A stretch of 23,623 nt of DNA from Burkholderiales bacterium (GCA_947372225.1 CANBSV010000037.1:1-23623), one strand, 5' to 3'. Shown: positions 1 to 7,119, counted from the first letter of the stretch. Numbers and translations are program-made. Notes: generated by a model from the sequence alone, not told the origin.

Positions 1-879
1 GACCCCGAACTGCGCAAGGACACCGACGAGCGGGCGCGATTGCTCAATGCGGCTGACGTGGCGTTCCTGTGCCTGCCCGACGCGGCCTCTCGCGAGGCGG
101 CCACGCTGATCACCAACCCCGACACCTGCCTGATCGACGCGAGCACTGCGCACCGCACGGCACCGGGCTGGGCCTTCGGCCTGCCCGAGCTGGCGCCGCA
201 GCAGCGCGCAGCCATCCGCGCCAGCAAGCGCATCGCCAACCCCGGCTGCCACGCCAGCGCCTTCATCTTGCTGCTGCGCCCGCTGGTGGACGCCGGCGTG
301 GTGCCGGCCGACACGCCGGTGACGGCCACCTCGATCACCGGCTACTCGGGCGGCGGCAAAAGCATGATTGCCGACTACGAAGCTGCCGGCCCGACGATCG
401 CCCCGGGCGGCACCACCGCACCGGCGTACCAGCCGCTGGCCGCACCACGCCCCTACGCGCTGGCGCTGGCGCACAAACACCTGCCCGAGATGAAGGCCCA
501 CACGGGCCTGACCGCACCACCGGTGTTCATGCCCATCGTGGGCCCGTTCTACAAGGGGCTGACGGTGAGCGTGCCGCTGCACCGTTCGCAACTGGGCACA
601 TCCGTGGGCGCTGCCGAGTTGCACGCCGCGTTGACGCAGCGCTACGCCGGCGAGCGCTTCATCCGGATGATGCCGCTGTGCGACGCGGCCACGCTGGCCG
701 ACGGTTTCTTTGATGTGCAGGCCTGCAACGACACCAACCGGGTCGACCTGTTCGTGTTCGCGAGCGACTCTCAGGTGCTGCTGATGGCACGGCTCGACAA
801 CCTGGGCAAAGGCGCCAGCGGCGCGGCGGTTCAGGCCATGAACGTGCACCTGGGTGTCGACGAGGCGCTGGGCCTGTGA
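1..879 (+). CDS. argC: N-acetyl-gamma-glutamyl-phosphate reductase, type 2, 5' truncated by the window
   Basis: Reduces N-acetyl-glutamyl phosphate to the semialdehyde with NADPH, the third step of arginine biosynthesis, in the cytoplasm. The frame is open from base 1, so the start lies outside the window; 292 residues are visible, and the short type 2 ArgC family is about 310 residues, so roughly 20-30 are missing. Visible landmarks are AADVAFLCLPD (end of the nucleotide-binding half), DASTAHR, and IANPGCHASAF, where the Cys is the catalytic nucleophile, followed by SITGYSGGGK. The His-rich stretch ALAHKHLPE is also typical. The gene converges on parA with 36 bases between the stops, and a small hairpin lies in that gap. 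An in-frame TTG at 40 could be taken for a start, but the family needs the upstream residues. Confidence 0.93.
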   Translation, partial: DPELRKDTDERARLLNAADVAFLCLPDAASREAATLITNPDTCLIDASTAHRTAPGWAFGLPELAPQQRAAIRASKRIANPGCHASAFILLLRPLVDAGVVPADTPVTATSITGYSGGGKSMIADYEAAGPTIAPGGTTAPAYQPLAAPRPYALALAHKHLPEMKAHTGLTAPPVFMPIVGPFYKGLTVSVPLHRSQLGTSVGAAELHAALTQRYAGERFIRMMPLCDAATLADGFFDVQACNDTNRVDLFVFASDSQVLLMARLDNLGKGASGAAVQAMNVHLGVDEALGL

Positions 880-888
880 CGATGCAGC

Positions 889-906
889 AGCGGCCAAAGG
901 GCCGCT
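889..906. terminator. Hairpin between convergent argC and parA
   Basis: A perfect 7-bp stem, AGCGGCC (889-895) with GGCCGCT (900-906), closes a four-base AAAG loop. It sits between the convergent stops of argC and parA, where a bidirectional terminator is expected. No T-run follows on either strand, so intrinsic termination would be weak. Confidence 0.35.
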
Positions 907-915
907 AGCAAGCAC

Positions 916-1686
916 TCACATCAGGTCGATTCGCCCGACCATTTCCTGGGCAAAGGCCACGAAGGCCTGAGCGCCCTTGGACGACGGATCGAAGATCACG
1001 CCCGGCAGGCCGTAGCTGGGCGCCTCGGCCAGTCGCACGTTGCGCGGGATCACCGTGTCGAACACCTTGTCGCCGAAGTGCGTCTTGAGTTGCTCGCTCA
1101 CCTGCTGCTGCAAGGTGATGCGCGGATCGAACATCACCCGCAGCAAGCCGATGATCTTCAGATCGGGGTTGAGGTTGGCGTGCACCTGCTTGATGGTGTT
1201 GACCAGGTCGGACAACCCCTCGAGCGCAAAGTACTCGCACTGCATCGGCACGATCACGCCGTGCGCACTGCACAGGCCGTTCAGCGTGAGCATGCTGAGC
1301 GACGGTGGGCAATCGATCAGCACGAAGTCGTACTGGTCATTGGCCGTGGCCAGCGCACCCTTGAGTCGCCGGTCGCGCCGCTCCAGGTCCACCAACTCGA
1401 CCTCGGCACCGGCCAGCTCACGGTTGGCGCCGACCACGTCGTAGCCGACCTTGTCATTGCGCTGGCGGGCTTCTGCAATCGATGCGTTTTCGAGCAGAAC
1501 GTCGTAGACGCTCAGCTCCAGCGCGCGCTTGTCGATGCCCGAGCCCATGGTGGCGTTGCCCTGCGGATCGAGGTCAACCACCAGAACACGCTGCCCCACC
1601 CGGGCCAGACCGGCGGCCAGATTCACCGTCGTGGTGGTCTTGCCGACCCCGCCTTTTTGATTGGCGATGCAGAAAACTCGGGCCAT
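916..1686 (-). CDS. parA: Chromosome-partitioning ATPase ParA/Soj
   Basis: Deviant-Walker ATPase that works with ParB bound to parS to segregate the chromosome origin. The 256 residues match the usual length of chromosomal ParA/Soj. The N-terminus holds the deviant Walker A KGGVGKTTT (about residues 11-19) with the signature lysine, then VDLDPQGNAT, and VLIDCPPSLS as Walker B. The ATG at 1686 directly precedes ARVFCIANQKGG, so the start is secure, though no Shine-Dalgarno is evident. It is the last gene of mnmG-rsmG-parA on this strand, 169 bases after rsmG. Oddly, no parB follows: the next gene is the convergent argC. In many Burkholderiales parB lies directly downstream, so here it must be elsewhere or absent. 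Confidence 0.95.
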   Translation of the reverse strand: MARVFCIANQKGGVGKTTTTVNLAAGLARVGQRVLVVDLDPQGNATMGSGIDKRALELSVYDVLLENASIAEARQRNDKVGYDVVGANRELAGAEVELVDLERRDRRLKGALATANDQYDFVLIDCPPSLSMLTLNGLCSAHGVIVPMQCEYFALEGLSDLVNTIKQVHANLNPDLKIIGLLRVMFDPRITLQQQVSEQLKTHFGDKVFDTVIPRNVRLAEAPSYGLPGVIFDPSSKGAQAFVAFAQEMVGRIDLM

Positions 1687-1767
1687 GGCGGGGATGTCGG
1701 GCTAGGGGTGGAAGGCCGCCTTGCGCAGCACTCGGTGAGTGCCGGGCCGGCCGGGAGGCAAGCGCAG

Positions 1768-1773
1768 ATTATA
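1768..1773 (-). promoter_or_regulatory. Possible -10 element for parA
   Basis: The rsmG-parA gap contains a perfect TATAAT on the minus strand, about 80 bases before the parA start, in an otherwise G+C-rich stretch. No convincing -35 hexamer lies 16-18 bases upstream. Together with the hairpin after rsmG it suggests that parA may have its own promoter. Confidence 0.35.
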
Positions 1774-1836
1774 GAAACCGGGCCCGCCAAACGAGGCGGC
1801 CATGGGCGCCGCGTGGCACCTTCAAATGAGCATGTT

Positions 1837-1858
1837 TGACGGCGGTCGGCCGCCGTCA
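1837..1858 (-). terminator. Hairpin spanning the rsmG stop codon
   Basis: A perfect 9-bp stem, TGACGGCGG (1837-1845) with CCGCCGTCA (1850-1858), has a four-base loop. The rsmG stop codon lies in one arm. The bases after it on the minus strand start AAACATG, with no U-run. It may slow or partly end transcription between rsmG and parA, or protect the mRNA 3' end. Confidence 0.45.
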
Positions 1859-2569
1859 CACTGTGGAGGCGGAGTTCGCGTCCCCAGTGCGCAGCCTCAT
1901 CCAGACCAGGCAACGCTCTGCCTGCAAGCCGGGAACGGTGAGTGGTTCCACGTGAAACACGTCGATGTCGCTCGGCAGCGCGGCCAGTTCGTCGGTCGGT
2001 GCCCTGCCCTTCATGGCCATCCACACGCCTTGAGGCGCCAGCAGTGCGCGACTGAGCCGTGTGAAATCGACCAGCGACGCAAACGCCCGCGAGGTGATGA
2101 CATCGAACGGCGCGCCTCGCAGCGACTCAACCCGTGAGTGCTCGCCACTCAGGTTGCGCAGCCCCAGTTCGGCCGCCGCCTGCCGGATGAACGCGGCCTT
2201 CTTGCCGACCGTGTCCACGCACACCACCTGCCAGTGCGGGAACATCGCCGCCAGAACCACACCAGGCAAACCCCCGCCGCTGCCCACATCAAGCACGCGG
2301 ATTGCTCGCGGCGTGGCCTCTGCCCCACCGCCGGGTGGCTGTGCCAGCTGCCGCGACATCGGCCCCACCACCGCCAGACAGTCGGCCAGATGCTGGCGCA
2401 GCATGTCTTGCGGATCACGCACCGCCGTCAGGTTGTAGGTGGCGTTCCAGCGAGCCAGCAAATCCAGATAGGCGAGCAGGCGATCGACAGGCGCCTCGAG
2501 GCGAAGCTCGGAGAGTGTCGACTCCAGCGAAGGCCGCAGCGGATGCCCGGGCATGGGATCAGGCGGCAT
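1856..2569 (-). CDS. rsmG: 16S rRNA (guanine527-N7)-methyltransferase RsmG (GidB)
   Basis: Methylates N7 of G527 in 16S rRNA, using S-adenosylmethionine. The glycine-rich SAM motif VLDVGSGGGLPG is visible, after the family hallmarks RWNATYNLTAVRDP and the HLADCLAV stretch. The chosen ATG at 2569 gives 237 residues and overlaps the end of mnmG by 11 bases. An ATG at 2554 would give 232 residues and no overlap. A longer reading from 2635 is open, but it would overlap mnmG by 77 bases and adds sequence that does not look like the family. No strong ribosome-binding site separates the options. The gene is co-directional with mnmG, probably one transcript, and carries a parS-like site in its coding sequence (DVFHVEP). 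Confidence 0.93.
   Translation of the reverse strand: MPPDPMPGHPLRPSLESTLSELRLEAPVDRLLAYLDLLARWNATYNLTAVRDPQDMLRQHLADCLAVVGPMSRQLAQPPGGGAEATPRAIRVLDVGSGGGLPGVVLAAMFPHWQVVCVDTVGKKAAFIRQAAAELGLRNLSGEHSRVESLRGAPFDVITSRAFASLVDFTRLSRALLAPQGVWMAMKGRAPTDELAALPSDIDVFHVEPLTVPGLQAERCLVWMRLRTGDANSASTV
1944..1959. promoter_or_regulatory. parS: parS-like site 1, inside rsmG
   Basis: GGTTCCACGTGAAACA matches 14 of 16 positions of the bacterial parS consensus TGTTTCACGTGAAACA, with the CACGTG core intact. On the minus strand it reads TGTTTCACGTGGAACC, a common type of variant. It lies in the C-terminal part of rsmG, about 260 bases upstream of the parA start. Confidence 0.75.
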
Positions 2570-4583
2570 CGGCCAGGCTGGAAGCGTCGCGCTCGCCGTG
2601 ACGGTTGCTGCCGGTCGCCTCAGCGAACCCCGCAAAGCGGCCCTTTTTCAGGTGCACCAGCAGCAGCGAAATCGCGGCGGGCGTCACGCCCGACATGCGA
2701 GACGCCTGCCCCAGCGTTTCCGGCCGATGGCGACTCAGGTTCTGCCGCACTTCATAGCTGAGAGCGGACACCTGTGCGTAATCCAGTTCCGCCGGCAGCG
2801 GGAGGTGCTCATAACGCGCAGCGCGCTCGACCTCGTCGTTTTGCTTGACGATGTAGCCGGCGTACTTGACGGCGATCTCGATCTGCTCGATCACCGCATC
2901 GGCCAGCGCCACACCCAGCTCGCCGCGCAATGTTTCACGTGAAACCGCCGACTCCGGGCACGCTGCGGCAGCCACCTCGGTCAGCACATCGTGCGTGACC
3001 TCGGGGCGGCGCAGCAAATCAAGCAGACTGTATTCATGTTCCAACGCCTTGCCCAGCAGGCGCCCGGCCACGTCCGCCGTCAGGGTCTGCGGGCGCACCC
3101 AGGTCTCCCGCAGCCGCTGTGTTTCACGTGAAACAGCGTCGCGCTTGCGGTTGAAGGCCGCCCAGCGCACGTCGTCGACCAGCCCCAGCTCGCGACCGTG
3201 CTCCGTCAGGCGCTGGTCGGCGTTGTCTTCGCGCAGCTGCAACCGGTACTCGGCGCGGCTGGTGAACATGCGGTACGGCTCGGTCACGCCCTTGGTGATG
3301 AGGTCGTCCACCAGCACCCCAAGGTAAGCCTCGCTGCGTCCCGGCGTCCAGGCCGGGCGCTCGCGCACCTGCAGCGCGGCGTTCAAGCCGGCGAACAAGC
3401 CCTGCGCGGCCGCCTCTTCGTAGCCCGTGGTGCCATTGATCTGACCGGCGAAAAACAGCCCGCGGATCGACTTGGTCTCGAAGCTCGCCTTGAGCGCGCG
3501 CGGGTCGAAGTAGTCGTACTCGATGGCGTAGCCGGGGCGCAGGATGTGAGCGTTCTCCAGGCCTTGCATCGACTGCACGGCGGCGAGCTGGATGTCGAAC
3601 GGCAGCGAGGTGGAGATGCCATTCGGATAGAACTCGTGCGTGGTTAGCCCTTCGGGCTCGAGGTAGATCTGGTGCGAGTTCTTGTCGGCGAAGCGGTTGA
3701 CCTTGTCCTCGATGCTCGGGCAGTAGCGTGGCCCCACCCCTTCAATCACCCCGGTGAACATCGGGCTGCGGTCAAACCCCGAGCGGATCATTTCGTGCGT
3801 GCGCTCGTTGGTGTGGGTGATCCAGCATGGCACCTGCTCCGGGTGCTGCGAGGCGTCGCCCAGGTAGCTGAACACCGGCATCGGCGTCGACGCCGGCGTG
3901 CCATCGGCCAGCGGCACGCCATCACCGTGCTGCGGCGTGAGGCGCGAAAAGTCGATGCTGCGCCCGTCGATGCGCGGCGGTGTCCCGGTTTTCAGTCGGG
4001 CCTGCGGCAGCTTGAGCTCCTTCAACCGCGCCGAAAGCGTGACCGCCGGCGGATCGCCCGCGCGCCCGGCCGCATGGTTGTCGAGCCCCACGTGCACGCG
4101 GCCATTGAGAAACGTGCCCGCCGTCAACACCACCGCCTTTGCACGGAAGCGAACGCCCACTTGCGTCACGACCCCTGTCACAGCGTCACCTTCGACCATC
4201 AAGTCGTCACAGGCGCCCTGGAAAAGGCGCAGGTTCGGCTGATTTTCGAGTCGCCGCCTGATGGCCGCGCGGTACAGCACGCGGTCGGCCTGGGCGCGGG
4301 TGGCGCGCACCGCCGGGCCCTTCGATCCGTTGAGGATGCGGAACTGGATGCCCGCCTCGTCGGTGGCTGCGGCCATCGCGCCGCCAAGCGCATCGACCTC
4401 CTTGACCAGGTGGCCCTTGCCAATGCCGCCGATCGACGGGTTGCAACTCATCTGCCCCAGCGTCTCGATGTTGTGCGTGAGCAGCAAGGTGCCGCAGCCC
4501 ATGCGCGCCGAGGCGAGCGCGGCCTCGGTGCCGGCATGACCGCCGCCGATCACAATCACGTCGAAGACTTGGGGAAACCACAT
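2559..4583 (-). CDS. mnmG: tRNA uridine-5-carboxymethylaminomethyl modification enzyme MnmG (GidA)
   Basis: FAD protein that, with MnmE, installs the carboxymethylaminomethyl group on the wobble uridine of several tRNAs. The ATG at 4583 starts MWFPQVFDVIVIGGGHAGTE, placing the FAD dinucleotide fold (GGGHAG, residues 13-18) where the family has it; the upstream in-frame extension to 4742 has no family character. The 674 residues are slightly longer than the usual 630-660. Other landmarks are MSCNPSIGGIGKGH with the conserved Cys near 47, LKTGTPPR, VPCWITHTN with the second conserved Cys, and FFAGQINGTTGYEEAAAQG. Two parS-like sites in the C-terminal third encode VSRET each time (near residues 484 and 547). 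The gene leads the mnmG-rsmG-parA unit and is divergent from the YkgJ-type gene. Confidence 0.96.
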   Translation of the reverse strand: MWFPQVFDVIVIGGGHAGTEAALASARMGCGTLLLTHNIETLGQMSCNPSIGGIGKGHLVKEVDALGGAMAAATDEAGIQFRILNGSKGPAVRATRAQADRVLYRAAIRRRLENQPNLRLFQGACDDLMVEGDAVTGVVTQVGVRFRAKAVVLTAGTFLNGRVHVGLDNHAAGRAGDPPAVTLSARLKELKLPQARLKTGTPPRIDGRSIDFSRLTPQHGDGVPLADGTPASTPMPVFSYLGDASQHPEQVPCWITHTNERTHEMIRSGFDRSPMFTGVIEGVGPRYCPSIEDKVNRFADKNSHQIYLEPEGLTTHEFYPNGISTSLPFDIQLAAVQSMQGLENAHILRPGYAIEYDYFDPRALKASFETKSIRGLFFAGQINGTTGYEEAAAQGLFAGLNAALQVRERPAWTPGRSEAYLGVLVDDLITKGVTEPYRMFTSRAEYRLQLREDNADQRLTEHGRELGLVDDVRWAAFNRKRDAVSRETQRLRETWVRPQTLTADVAGRLLGKALEHEYSLLDLLRRPEVTHDVLTEVAAAACPESAVSRETLRGELGVALADAVIEQIEIAVKYAGYIVKQNDEVERAARYEHLPLPAELDYAQVSALSYEVRQNLSRHRPETLGQASRMSGVTPAAISLLLVHLKKGRFAGFAEATGSNRHGERDASSLADAA
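2931..2946. promoter_or_regulatory. parS: parS-like site 2, inside mnmG
   Basis: TGTTTCACGTGAAACC matches 15 of 16 positions of the parS consensus; only the last base differs. It encodes VSRET in MnmG. It lies 189 bases from site 3 and 987 from site 1 (start to start). Confidence 0.9.
3120..3135. promoter_or_regulatory. parS: parS site 3, perfect consensus, inside mnmG
   Basis: TGTTTCACGTGAAACA is the exact 16-bp palindromic parS consensus bound by chromosomal ParB. It encodes VSRET in MnmG. A chance perfect match in G+C-rich DNA is very unlikely, and the position in the gid-par block agrees with an origin-proximal centromere. Confidence 0.95.
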
Positions 4584-4612
4584 GGTGTTGCCTGTTTTTA
4601 GAGCAGAGCCAG

Positions 4613-4618
4613 ATTGTA
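4613..4618 (-). promoter_or_regulatory. Possible -10 element for mnmG
   Basis: TACAAT on the minus strand, 30 bases before the mnmG ATG, resembles a sigma-70 -10 hexamer. The sequence 17 bases further upstream (TGCGGG) is a poor -35. It is the only A+T-rich hexamer of this kind between mnmG and the divergent gene. Confidence 0.3.
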
Positions 4619-4650
4619 GGGAGCCGCCCCCATCCCCCGCAGCGGCAGAG

Positions 4651-4917
4651 GTGGCCTGCCGCCCCGGTTGTGGCGCGTGCTGCACCGCACCGTCCATCTC
4701 CAGCCCGATCCCCGGCATGCCGTTCGCGAACGGTCTGGGCAAGCCCGCGGGCGTGCGCTGCGTGCAACTCAGCGACGACGGCCTGTGCGCCCTGTTCGGT
4801 CAGCCCGAGCGGCCGGCGGTCTGTTCATCACTGCGCCCCAGCCTGGAGATGTGCGGCACGTCGCAAGCCCACGCCATCGCCTGGCTCAGCGCGCTGGAGC
4901 GCTCCACGGCGCCCTGA
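4651..4917 (+). CDS. YkgJ-family (UPF0153) cysteine-cluster protein
   Basis: Small cytoplasmic protein of the YkgJ/UPF0153 type, thought to bind zinc or an iron-sulfur cluster through its cysteines; no reaction is established. I take the GTG at 4651, giving 88 residues that begin MACRPGCGACC, the usual N-terminus of this family. An in-frame ATG at 4582 would add 23 residues, but it overlaps the mnmG start codon and adds atypical sequence. Eight cysteines are visible: a CX3CX2CC cluster at residues 3-11, then 37, 46, 58 and 68. The hallmark SISSPIPGMP and KPAGVRCVQL stretches are present. The insertion FANGLG between PGMP and KPAG is slightly longer than I recall for the family. It converges on the acetyltransferase gene with 29 bases between. 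Confidence 0.85.
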   Translation: MACRPGCGACCTAPSISSPIPGMPFANGLGKPAGVRCVQLSDDGLCALFGQPERPAVCSSLRPSLEMCGTSQAHAIAWLSALERSTAP

Positions 4918-4950
4918 GGCCGGCGCAGCGACGGCCCGATGCGCCCTCAG
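4914..4950. terminator. Imperfect hairpin between convergent genes
   Basis: CTGAGG (4914-4919) pairs with CCTCAG (4945-4950), continued by GCGC (4923-4926) with GCGC (4941-4944) across a three-base bulge. Both stop codons of the convergent genes lie in the arms. There is no T-run, so a role in termination is only plausible. Confidence 0.25.
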
Positions 4951-5426
4951 CCGGAACGCCACATCTCGATGTGCGGAATGTCGTCTTCCAAGTAAACCGC
5001 ACCCACCGCCACAAAGCCGGTCTCGCGGTAGAACGCCTCGAGGTGCGCCTGCGCCGAGATGCGGATGCCCTGCTCCGGATGCGCCGCGACCGTGTGGGCG
5101 ACCGCCCGGCGCACCAGCTCGCGGCCCAGACCGGCGCCGCGCGCGGCTGACGTGGTGAGCACCCGGCCGATCGACGGCTCGGGGTATTTCACGCCCGGAT
5201 CGACCACACGCGCATACGCCAGCGGCAGCCGCTGCTGCGGCGACCACGCGGCCAGATGAAAGCTGGCCTCGTCGTAATCGTCGGCGTCAAGGTAGGCGCA
5301 GTGCTGCTCGAGCACGAACACCTGCTGGCGCGCGCCATGGATGCGCTGCAGCTCGATCGCCGTCAGCCCATCCAGGCGACTCCAGCGCCACTTCAGATCA
5401 GGCCACCGGGCGGAAAAGTTCGCCAC
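4947..5426 (-). CDS. GNAT-family N-acetyltransferase, ElaA-like
   Basis: Predicted cytoplasmic acetyl-CoA-dependent acetyltransferase of the ElaA subgroup; the substrate is unknown. Of its 159 residues, the N-terminal part shows the ElaA-type RQQVFVLEQHCAYLDADDYD and HLAAW. The middle has AYARVVDPGVKYPEPSIGRV, and the acetyl-CoA binding motif A is TTSAARGAGLGREL (about residues 91-104). The C-terminus GFVAVGAVYLEDDIPHIEMW also fits. The start is a GTG at 5426, with GAGGG about ten bases upstream; no in-frame ATG gives the family N-terminus. It lies 12 bases after the glutaredoxin-like gene and is probably co-transcribed and translationally linked with it. Confidence 0.88.
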   Translation of the reverse strand: MANFSARWPDLKWRWSRLDGLTAIELQRIHGARQQVFVLEQHCAYLDADDYDEASFHLAAWSPQQRLPLAYARVVDPGVKYPEPSIGRVLTTSAARGAGLGRELVRRAVAHTVAAHPEQGIRISAQAHLEAFYRETGFVAVGAVYLEDDIPHIEMWRSG

Positions 5427-5438
5427 GGGAGAGCGCCC

Positions 5439-5804
5439 TCAGGCCAGCAGGCGGTTGAGCTCGCCGCTCGCGATCAGCCGCGCCAAGTCATCCGCCCCAC
5501 CGATCAGCGAGCCCTTGACGAACACCATGGGCAGCGTCGGCCAGCCGGTCCACATCTTCAACGCCAGACGCTCGCGCCAGCGGCTGAAGTAGCTGCCGTA
5601 TTCCAGATATTGGTAGTGCACGCCGGCCGCATCAAGCGCCTTGCGCGCGCGCTTGCAAAACGGGTTGCCCGACATGCCGACCACCAGCACGGCATTTGAC
5701 AGCGACGCGGCCTGCACGTTGTGCACCACCTCGGCGTGCAGGTGATTGACGGCCTCACGGACGGCCGGATGCACGCGGGATTCGTCAAGCACGGGTCGGG
5801 TCAT
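5439..5804 (-). CDS. Glutaredoxin-like protein with an altered active site
   Basis: Thioredoxin-fold protein of 121 residues resembling glutaredoxins. Residues 1-37 are a predicted leading segment. The fold proper runs from AVLVVGMSGNPFCKRARKAL through HYQYLEYGS and WPTLPMVFVKG (the cis-Pro loop) to IGGADDLARL. The position of the nucleophilic first Cys of the usual CPYC motif holds Asn47 (NPFC). Cys50, the only cysteine in the protein, sits at the second position. Ordinary dithiol or monothiol chemistry is therefore doubtful, and a binding role or Cys50-only chemistry is possible. The ATG at 5804 has GGAG eight bases upstream. It precedes the ElaA-like gene by 12 bases, suggesting a two-gene operon. 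Confidence 0.82.
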   Translation of the reverse strand: MTRPVLDESRVHPAVREAVNHLHAEVVHNVQAASLSNAVLVVGMSGNPFCKRARKALDAAGVHYQYLEYGSYFSRWRERLALKMWTGWPTLPMVFVKGSLIGGADDLARLIASGELNRLLA

Positions 5805-5994
5805 GGCTCACTCCATCAAGAACACGCCCAAGGGTAGCTGATGCTCGCGGATTGGTATTGACGCCGATCCATCCCGCGCCGGACTCGCTTCTCGTACAAA
5901 ATTTCGCTGCTGCCGTGCGGGCGTGCTTCGTGCTTGCGCTGCGCTGCCGTCCCACCCCCTGTTTGCCAACCGAACCGACAAGGATTTGCTCGCC
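5805..5994. other. Divergent intergenic region before the PotF-like gene
   Basis: This 190-base gap separates the divergent glutaredoxin-like and PotF-like genes and must contain promoters for both. I see TACAAA at 5895-5900 as a weak -10 candidate for the plus strand, without a good -35. TTGACGCCGATCCA at 5858-5871 matches 8 of 10 fixed positions of the FNR-type box TTGAT-N4-ATCAA. Neither is convincing by itself. Confidence 0.3.
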
Positions 5995-7098
5995 ATGGTC
6001 ACTCCTCTGAAGAAGCTCACCCTCGCACTGGCCTGCCTGTGCAGCCTCGGCGCCGCCGTGGCAGCCGACCAGAAGGTGCTCAACATCTACAACTGGTCCG
6101 ACTACATCGCCGACGACACGATCAAGAACTTCGAGAAGGAAACCGGCATCAAGGTTCGCTACGACAACTACGACAACAACGAAATCCTGCACGCCAAGTT
6201 GGTCGCCGGCAAAACCGGCTACGACATCGTCGTGCCGGGCGCGCACTTCGCCAAGTCGCAGATCGAAGGCGGCCTGCTGCAAAAGCTGGATCGCAGCAAG
6301 CTCACCAACTGGGGCAACCTCGACACCGGGCTGCTCGAGCAGCTGGCCAAGGTCGACCCGGGCAACGAGCACCTGGTCGACTGGCTGTGGGGCTATGTGG
6401 CCGTGGGCATCAACACCGCCAAGGTCAAGAAAGCACTCGGCGACATGCCGATGCCCGAAAACGCCTGGAGCCTGGTGTTCGACCCGCAATACAGCAGCAA
6501 GCTCAAGTCGTGCGGCATCAGCATTCTCGATTCGGCCTCCGAGGTGCTGCCCATCGCCATGATCTACGCCGGCAAGCCCCCGTTCAGCCGCGAGACCGCC
6601 GACTACGACGCTGCCGCCGCGGTGCTCAAGGCCGCGCGCCCCAACATCACCCGCTTCTCGTCATCGGGTTACATCAACGATCTGGCCGCCGGGTCGGTGT
6701 GCGTCGTGATGGGCTACTCGGGCGACATCAACATCGCACGCGCCCGCGCCCTCGAAGGCAAGTCCAAGGTGGACGTGCTGGCGCTGGTGCCCAAGGGCGG
6801 CTCGACGCTGTTCTTCGACACCATGGCGATCCCGAAGGACGCCAAGAACGTCGAGAACGCGCACCTGTTCATCAACTACATCCTGCGCCCCGAGGTGCAC
6901 GCGTCGCTGACCAACAAGGTCTTCTATGCCAACCCCAACGCGGCGTCGCTCAAGTTCGTCAAGAAGGACGTGGCCGAGAACACCACGATCTTCTTGAGCG
7001 ATGCCGACAAGAAACTCATGGCCGCGCCTGACAGCTTGCCGCAGGCGGTCAAGCGCGTGCAAACGCGGGTGTTCACCAGCTTCAAGGCCGGGCGCTGA
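5995..7098 (+). CDS. Periplasmic polyamine-binding protein (PotF/SpuD-like)
   Basis: Solute-binding protein of a polyamine ABC importer, predicted to capture putrescine or spermidine in the periplasm. The ATG at 5995 with AAGGA about ten bases upstream gives 367 residues, close to the 370 of E. coli PotF; an open extension to 5923 is not needed. Residues 1-23 form a signal peptide (positive LKK, hydrophobic core, AVA cleavage site). Family signatures are LNIYNWSDYI, NFEKETGIKV, DIVVPGAHF, LKSCGISILD, GYINDLAAG and FFDTMAIPKDA. Where E. coli PotF has GWAGD this protein has GYSGD, so ligand preference may differ. No ATPase or permease genes lie nearby: it is an orphan binding protein in this window. 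Confidence 0.92.
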   Translation: MVTPLKKLTLALACLCSLGAAVAADQKVLNIYNWSDYIADDTIKNFEKETGIKVRYDNYDNNEILHAKLVAGKTGYDIVVPGAHFAKSQIEGGLLQKLDRSKLTNWGNLDTGLLEQLAKVDPGNEHLVDWLWGYVAVGINTAKVKKALGDMPMPENAWSLVFDPQYSSKLKSCGISILDSASEVLPIAMIYAGKPPFSRETADYDAAAAVLKAARPNITRFSSSGYINDLAAGSVCVVMGYSGDINIARARALEGKSKVDVLALVPKGGSTLFFDTMAIPKDAKNVENAHLFINYILRPEVHASLTNKVFYANPNAASLKFVKKDVAENTTIFLSDADKKLMAAPDSLPQAVKRVQTRVFTSFKAGR

Positions 7099-7102
7099 AT
7101 TC

Positions 7103-7119
7103 GGCGCCCTGGCGGCGCC
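7103..7119. terminator. Hairpin between convergent genes
   Basis: GGCGCC (7103-7108) pairs with GGCGCC (7114-7119) around a five-base loop, between the PotF-like stop and the stop of the small secreted protein on the other strand. No T-run follows on either side. Confidence 0.35.

Noticed and set aside
1687..1855. Possible small gene between rsmG and parA
   Set aside because: No short frame with a plausible start, ribosome-binding site and protein-like composition was found; the gap fits a leader with a -10-like element.
4582..4650. N-terminal extension of the YkgJ-type protein from the ATG at 4582
   Set aside because: It would overlap the mnmG start codon and adds residues unlike the family, which starts just before the CRPGC motif.
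5785..6489. Antisense frame over the PotF-like gene, with valine-rich segments
   Set aside because: It is the complement of a well-conserved solute-binding protein and overlaps the glutaredoxin-like start; no signal or family match.
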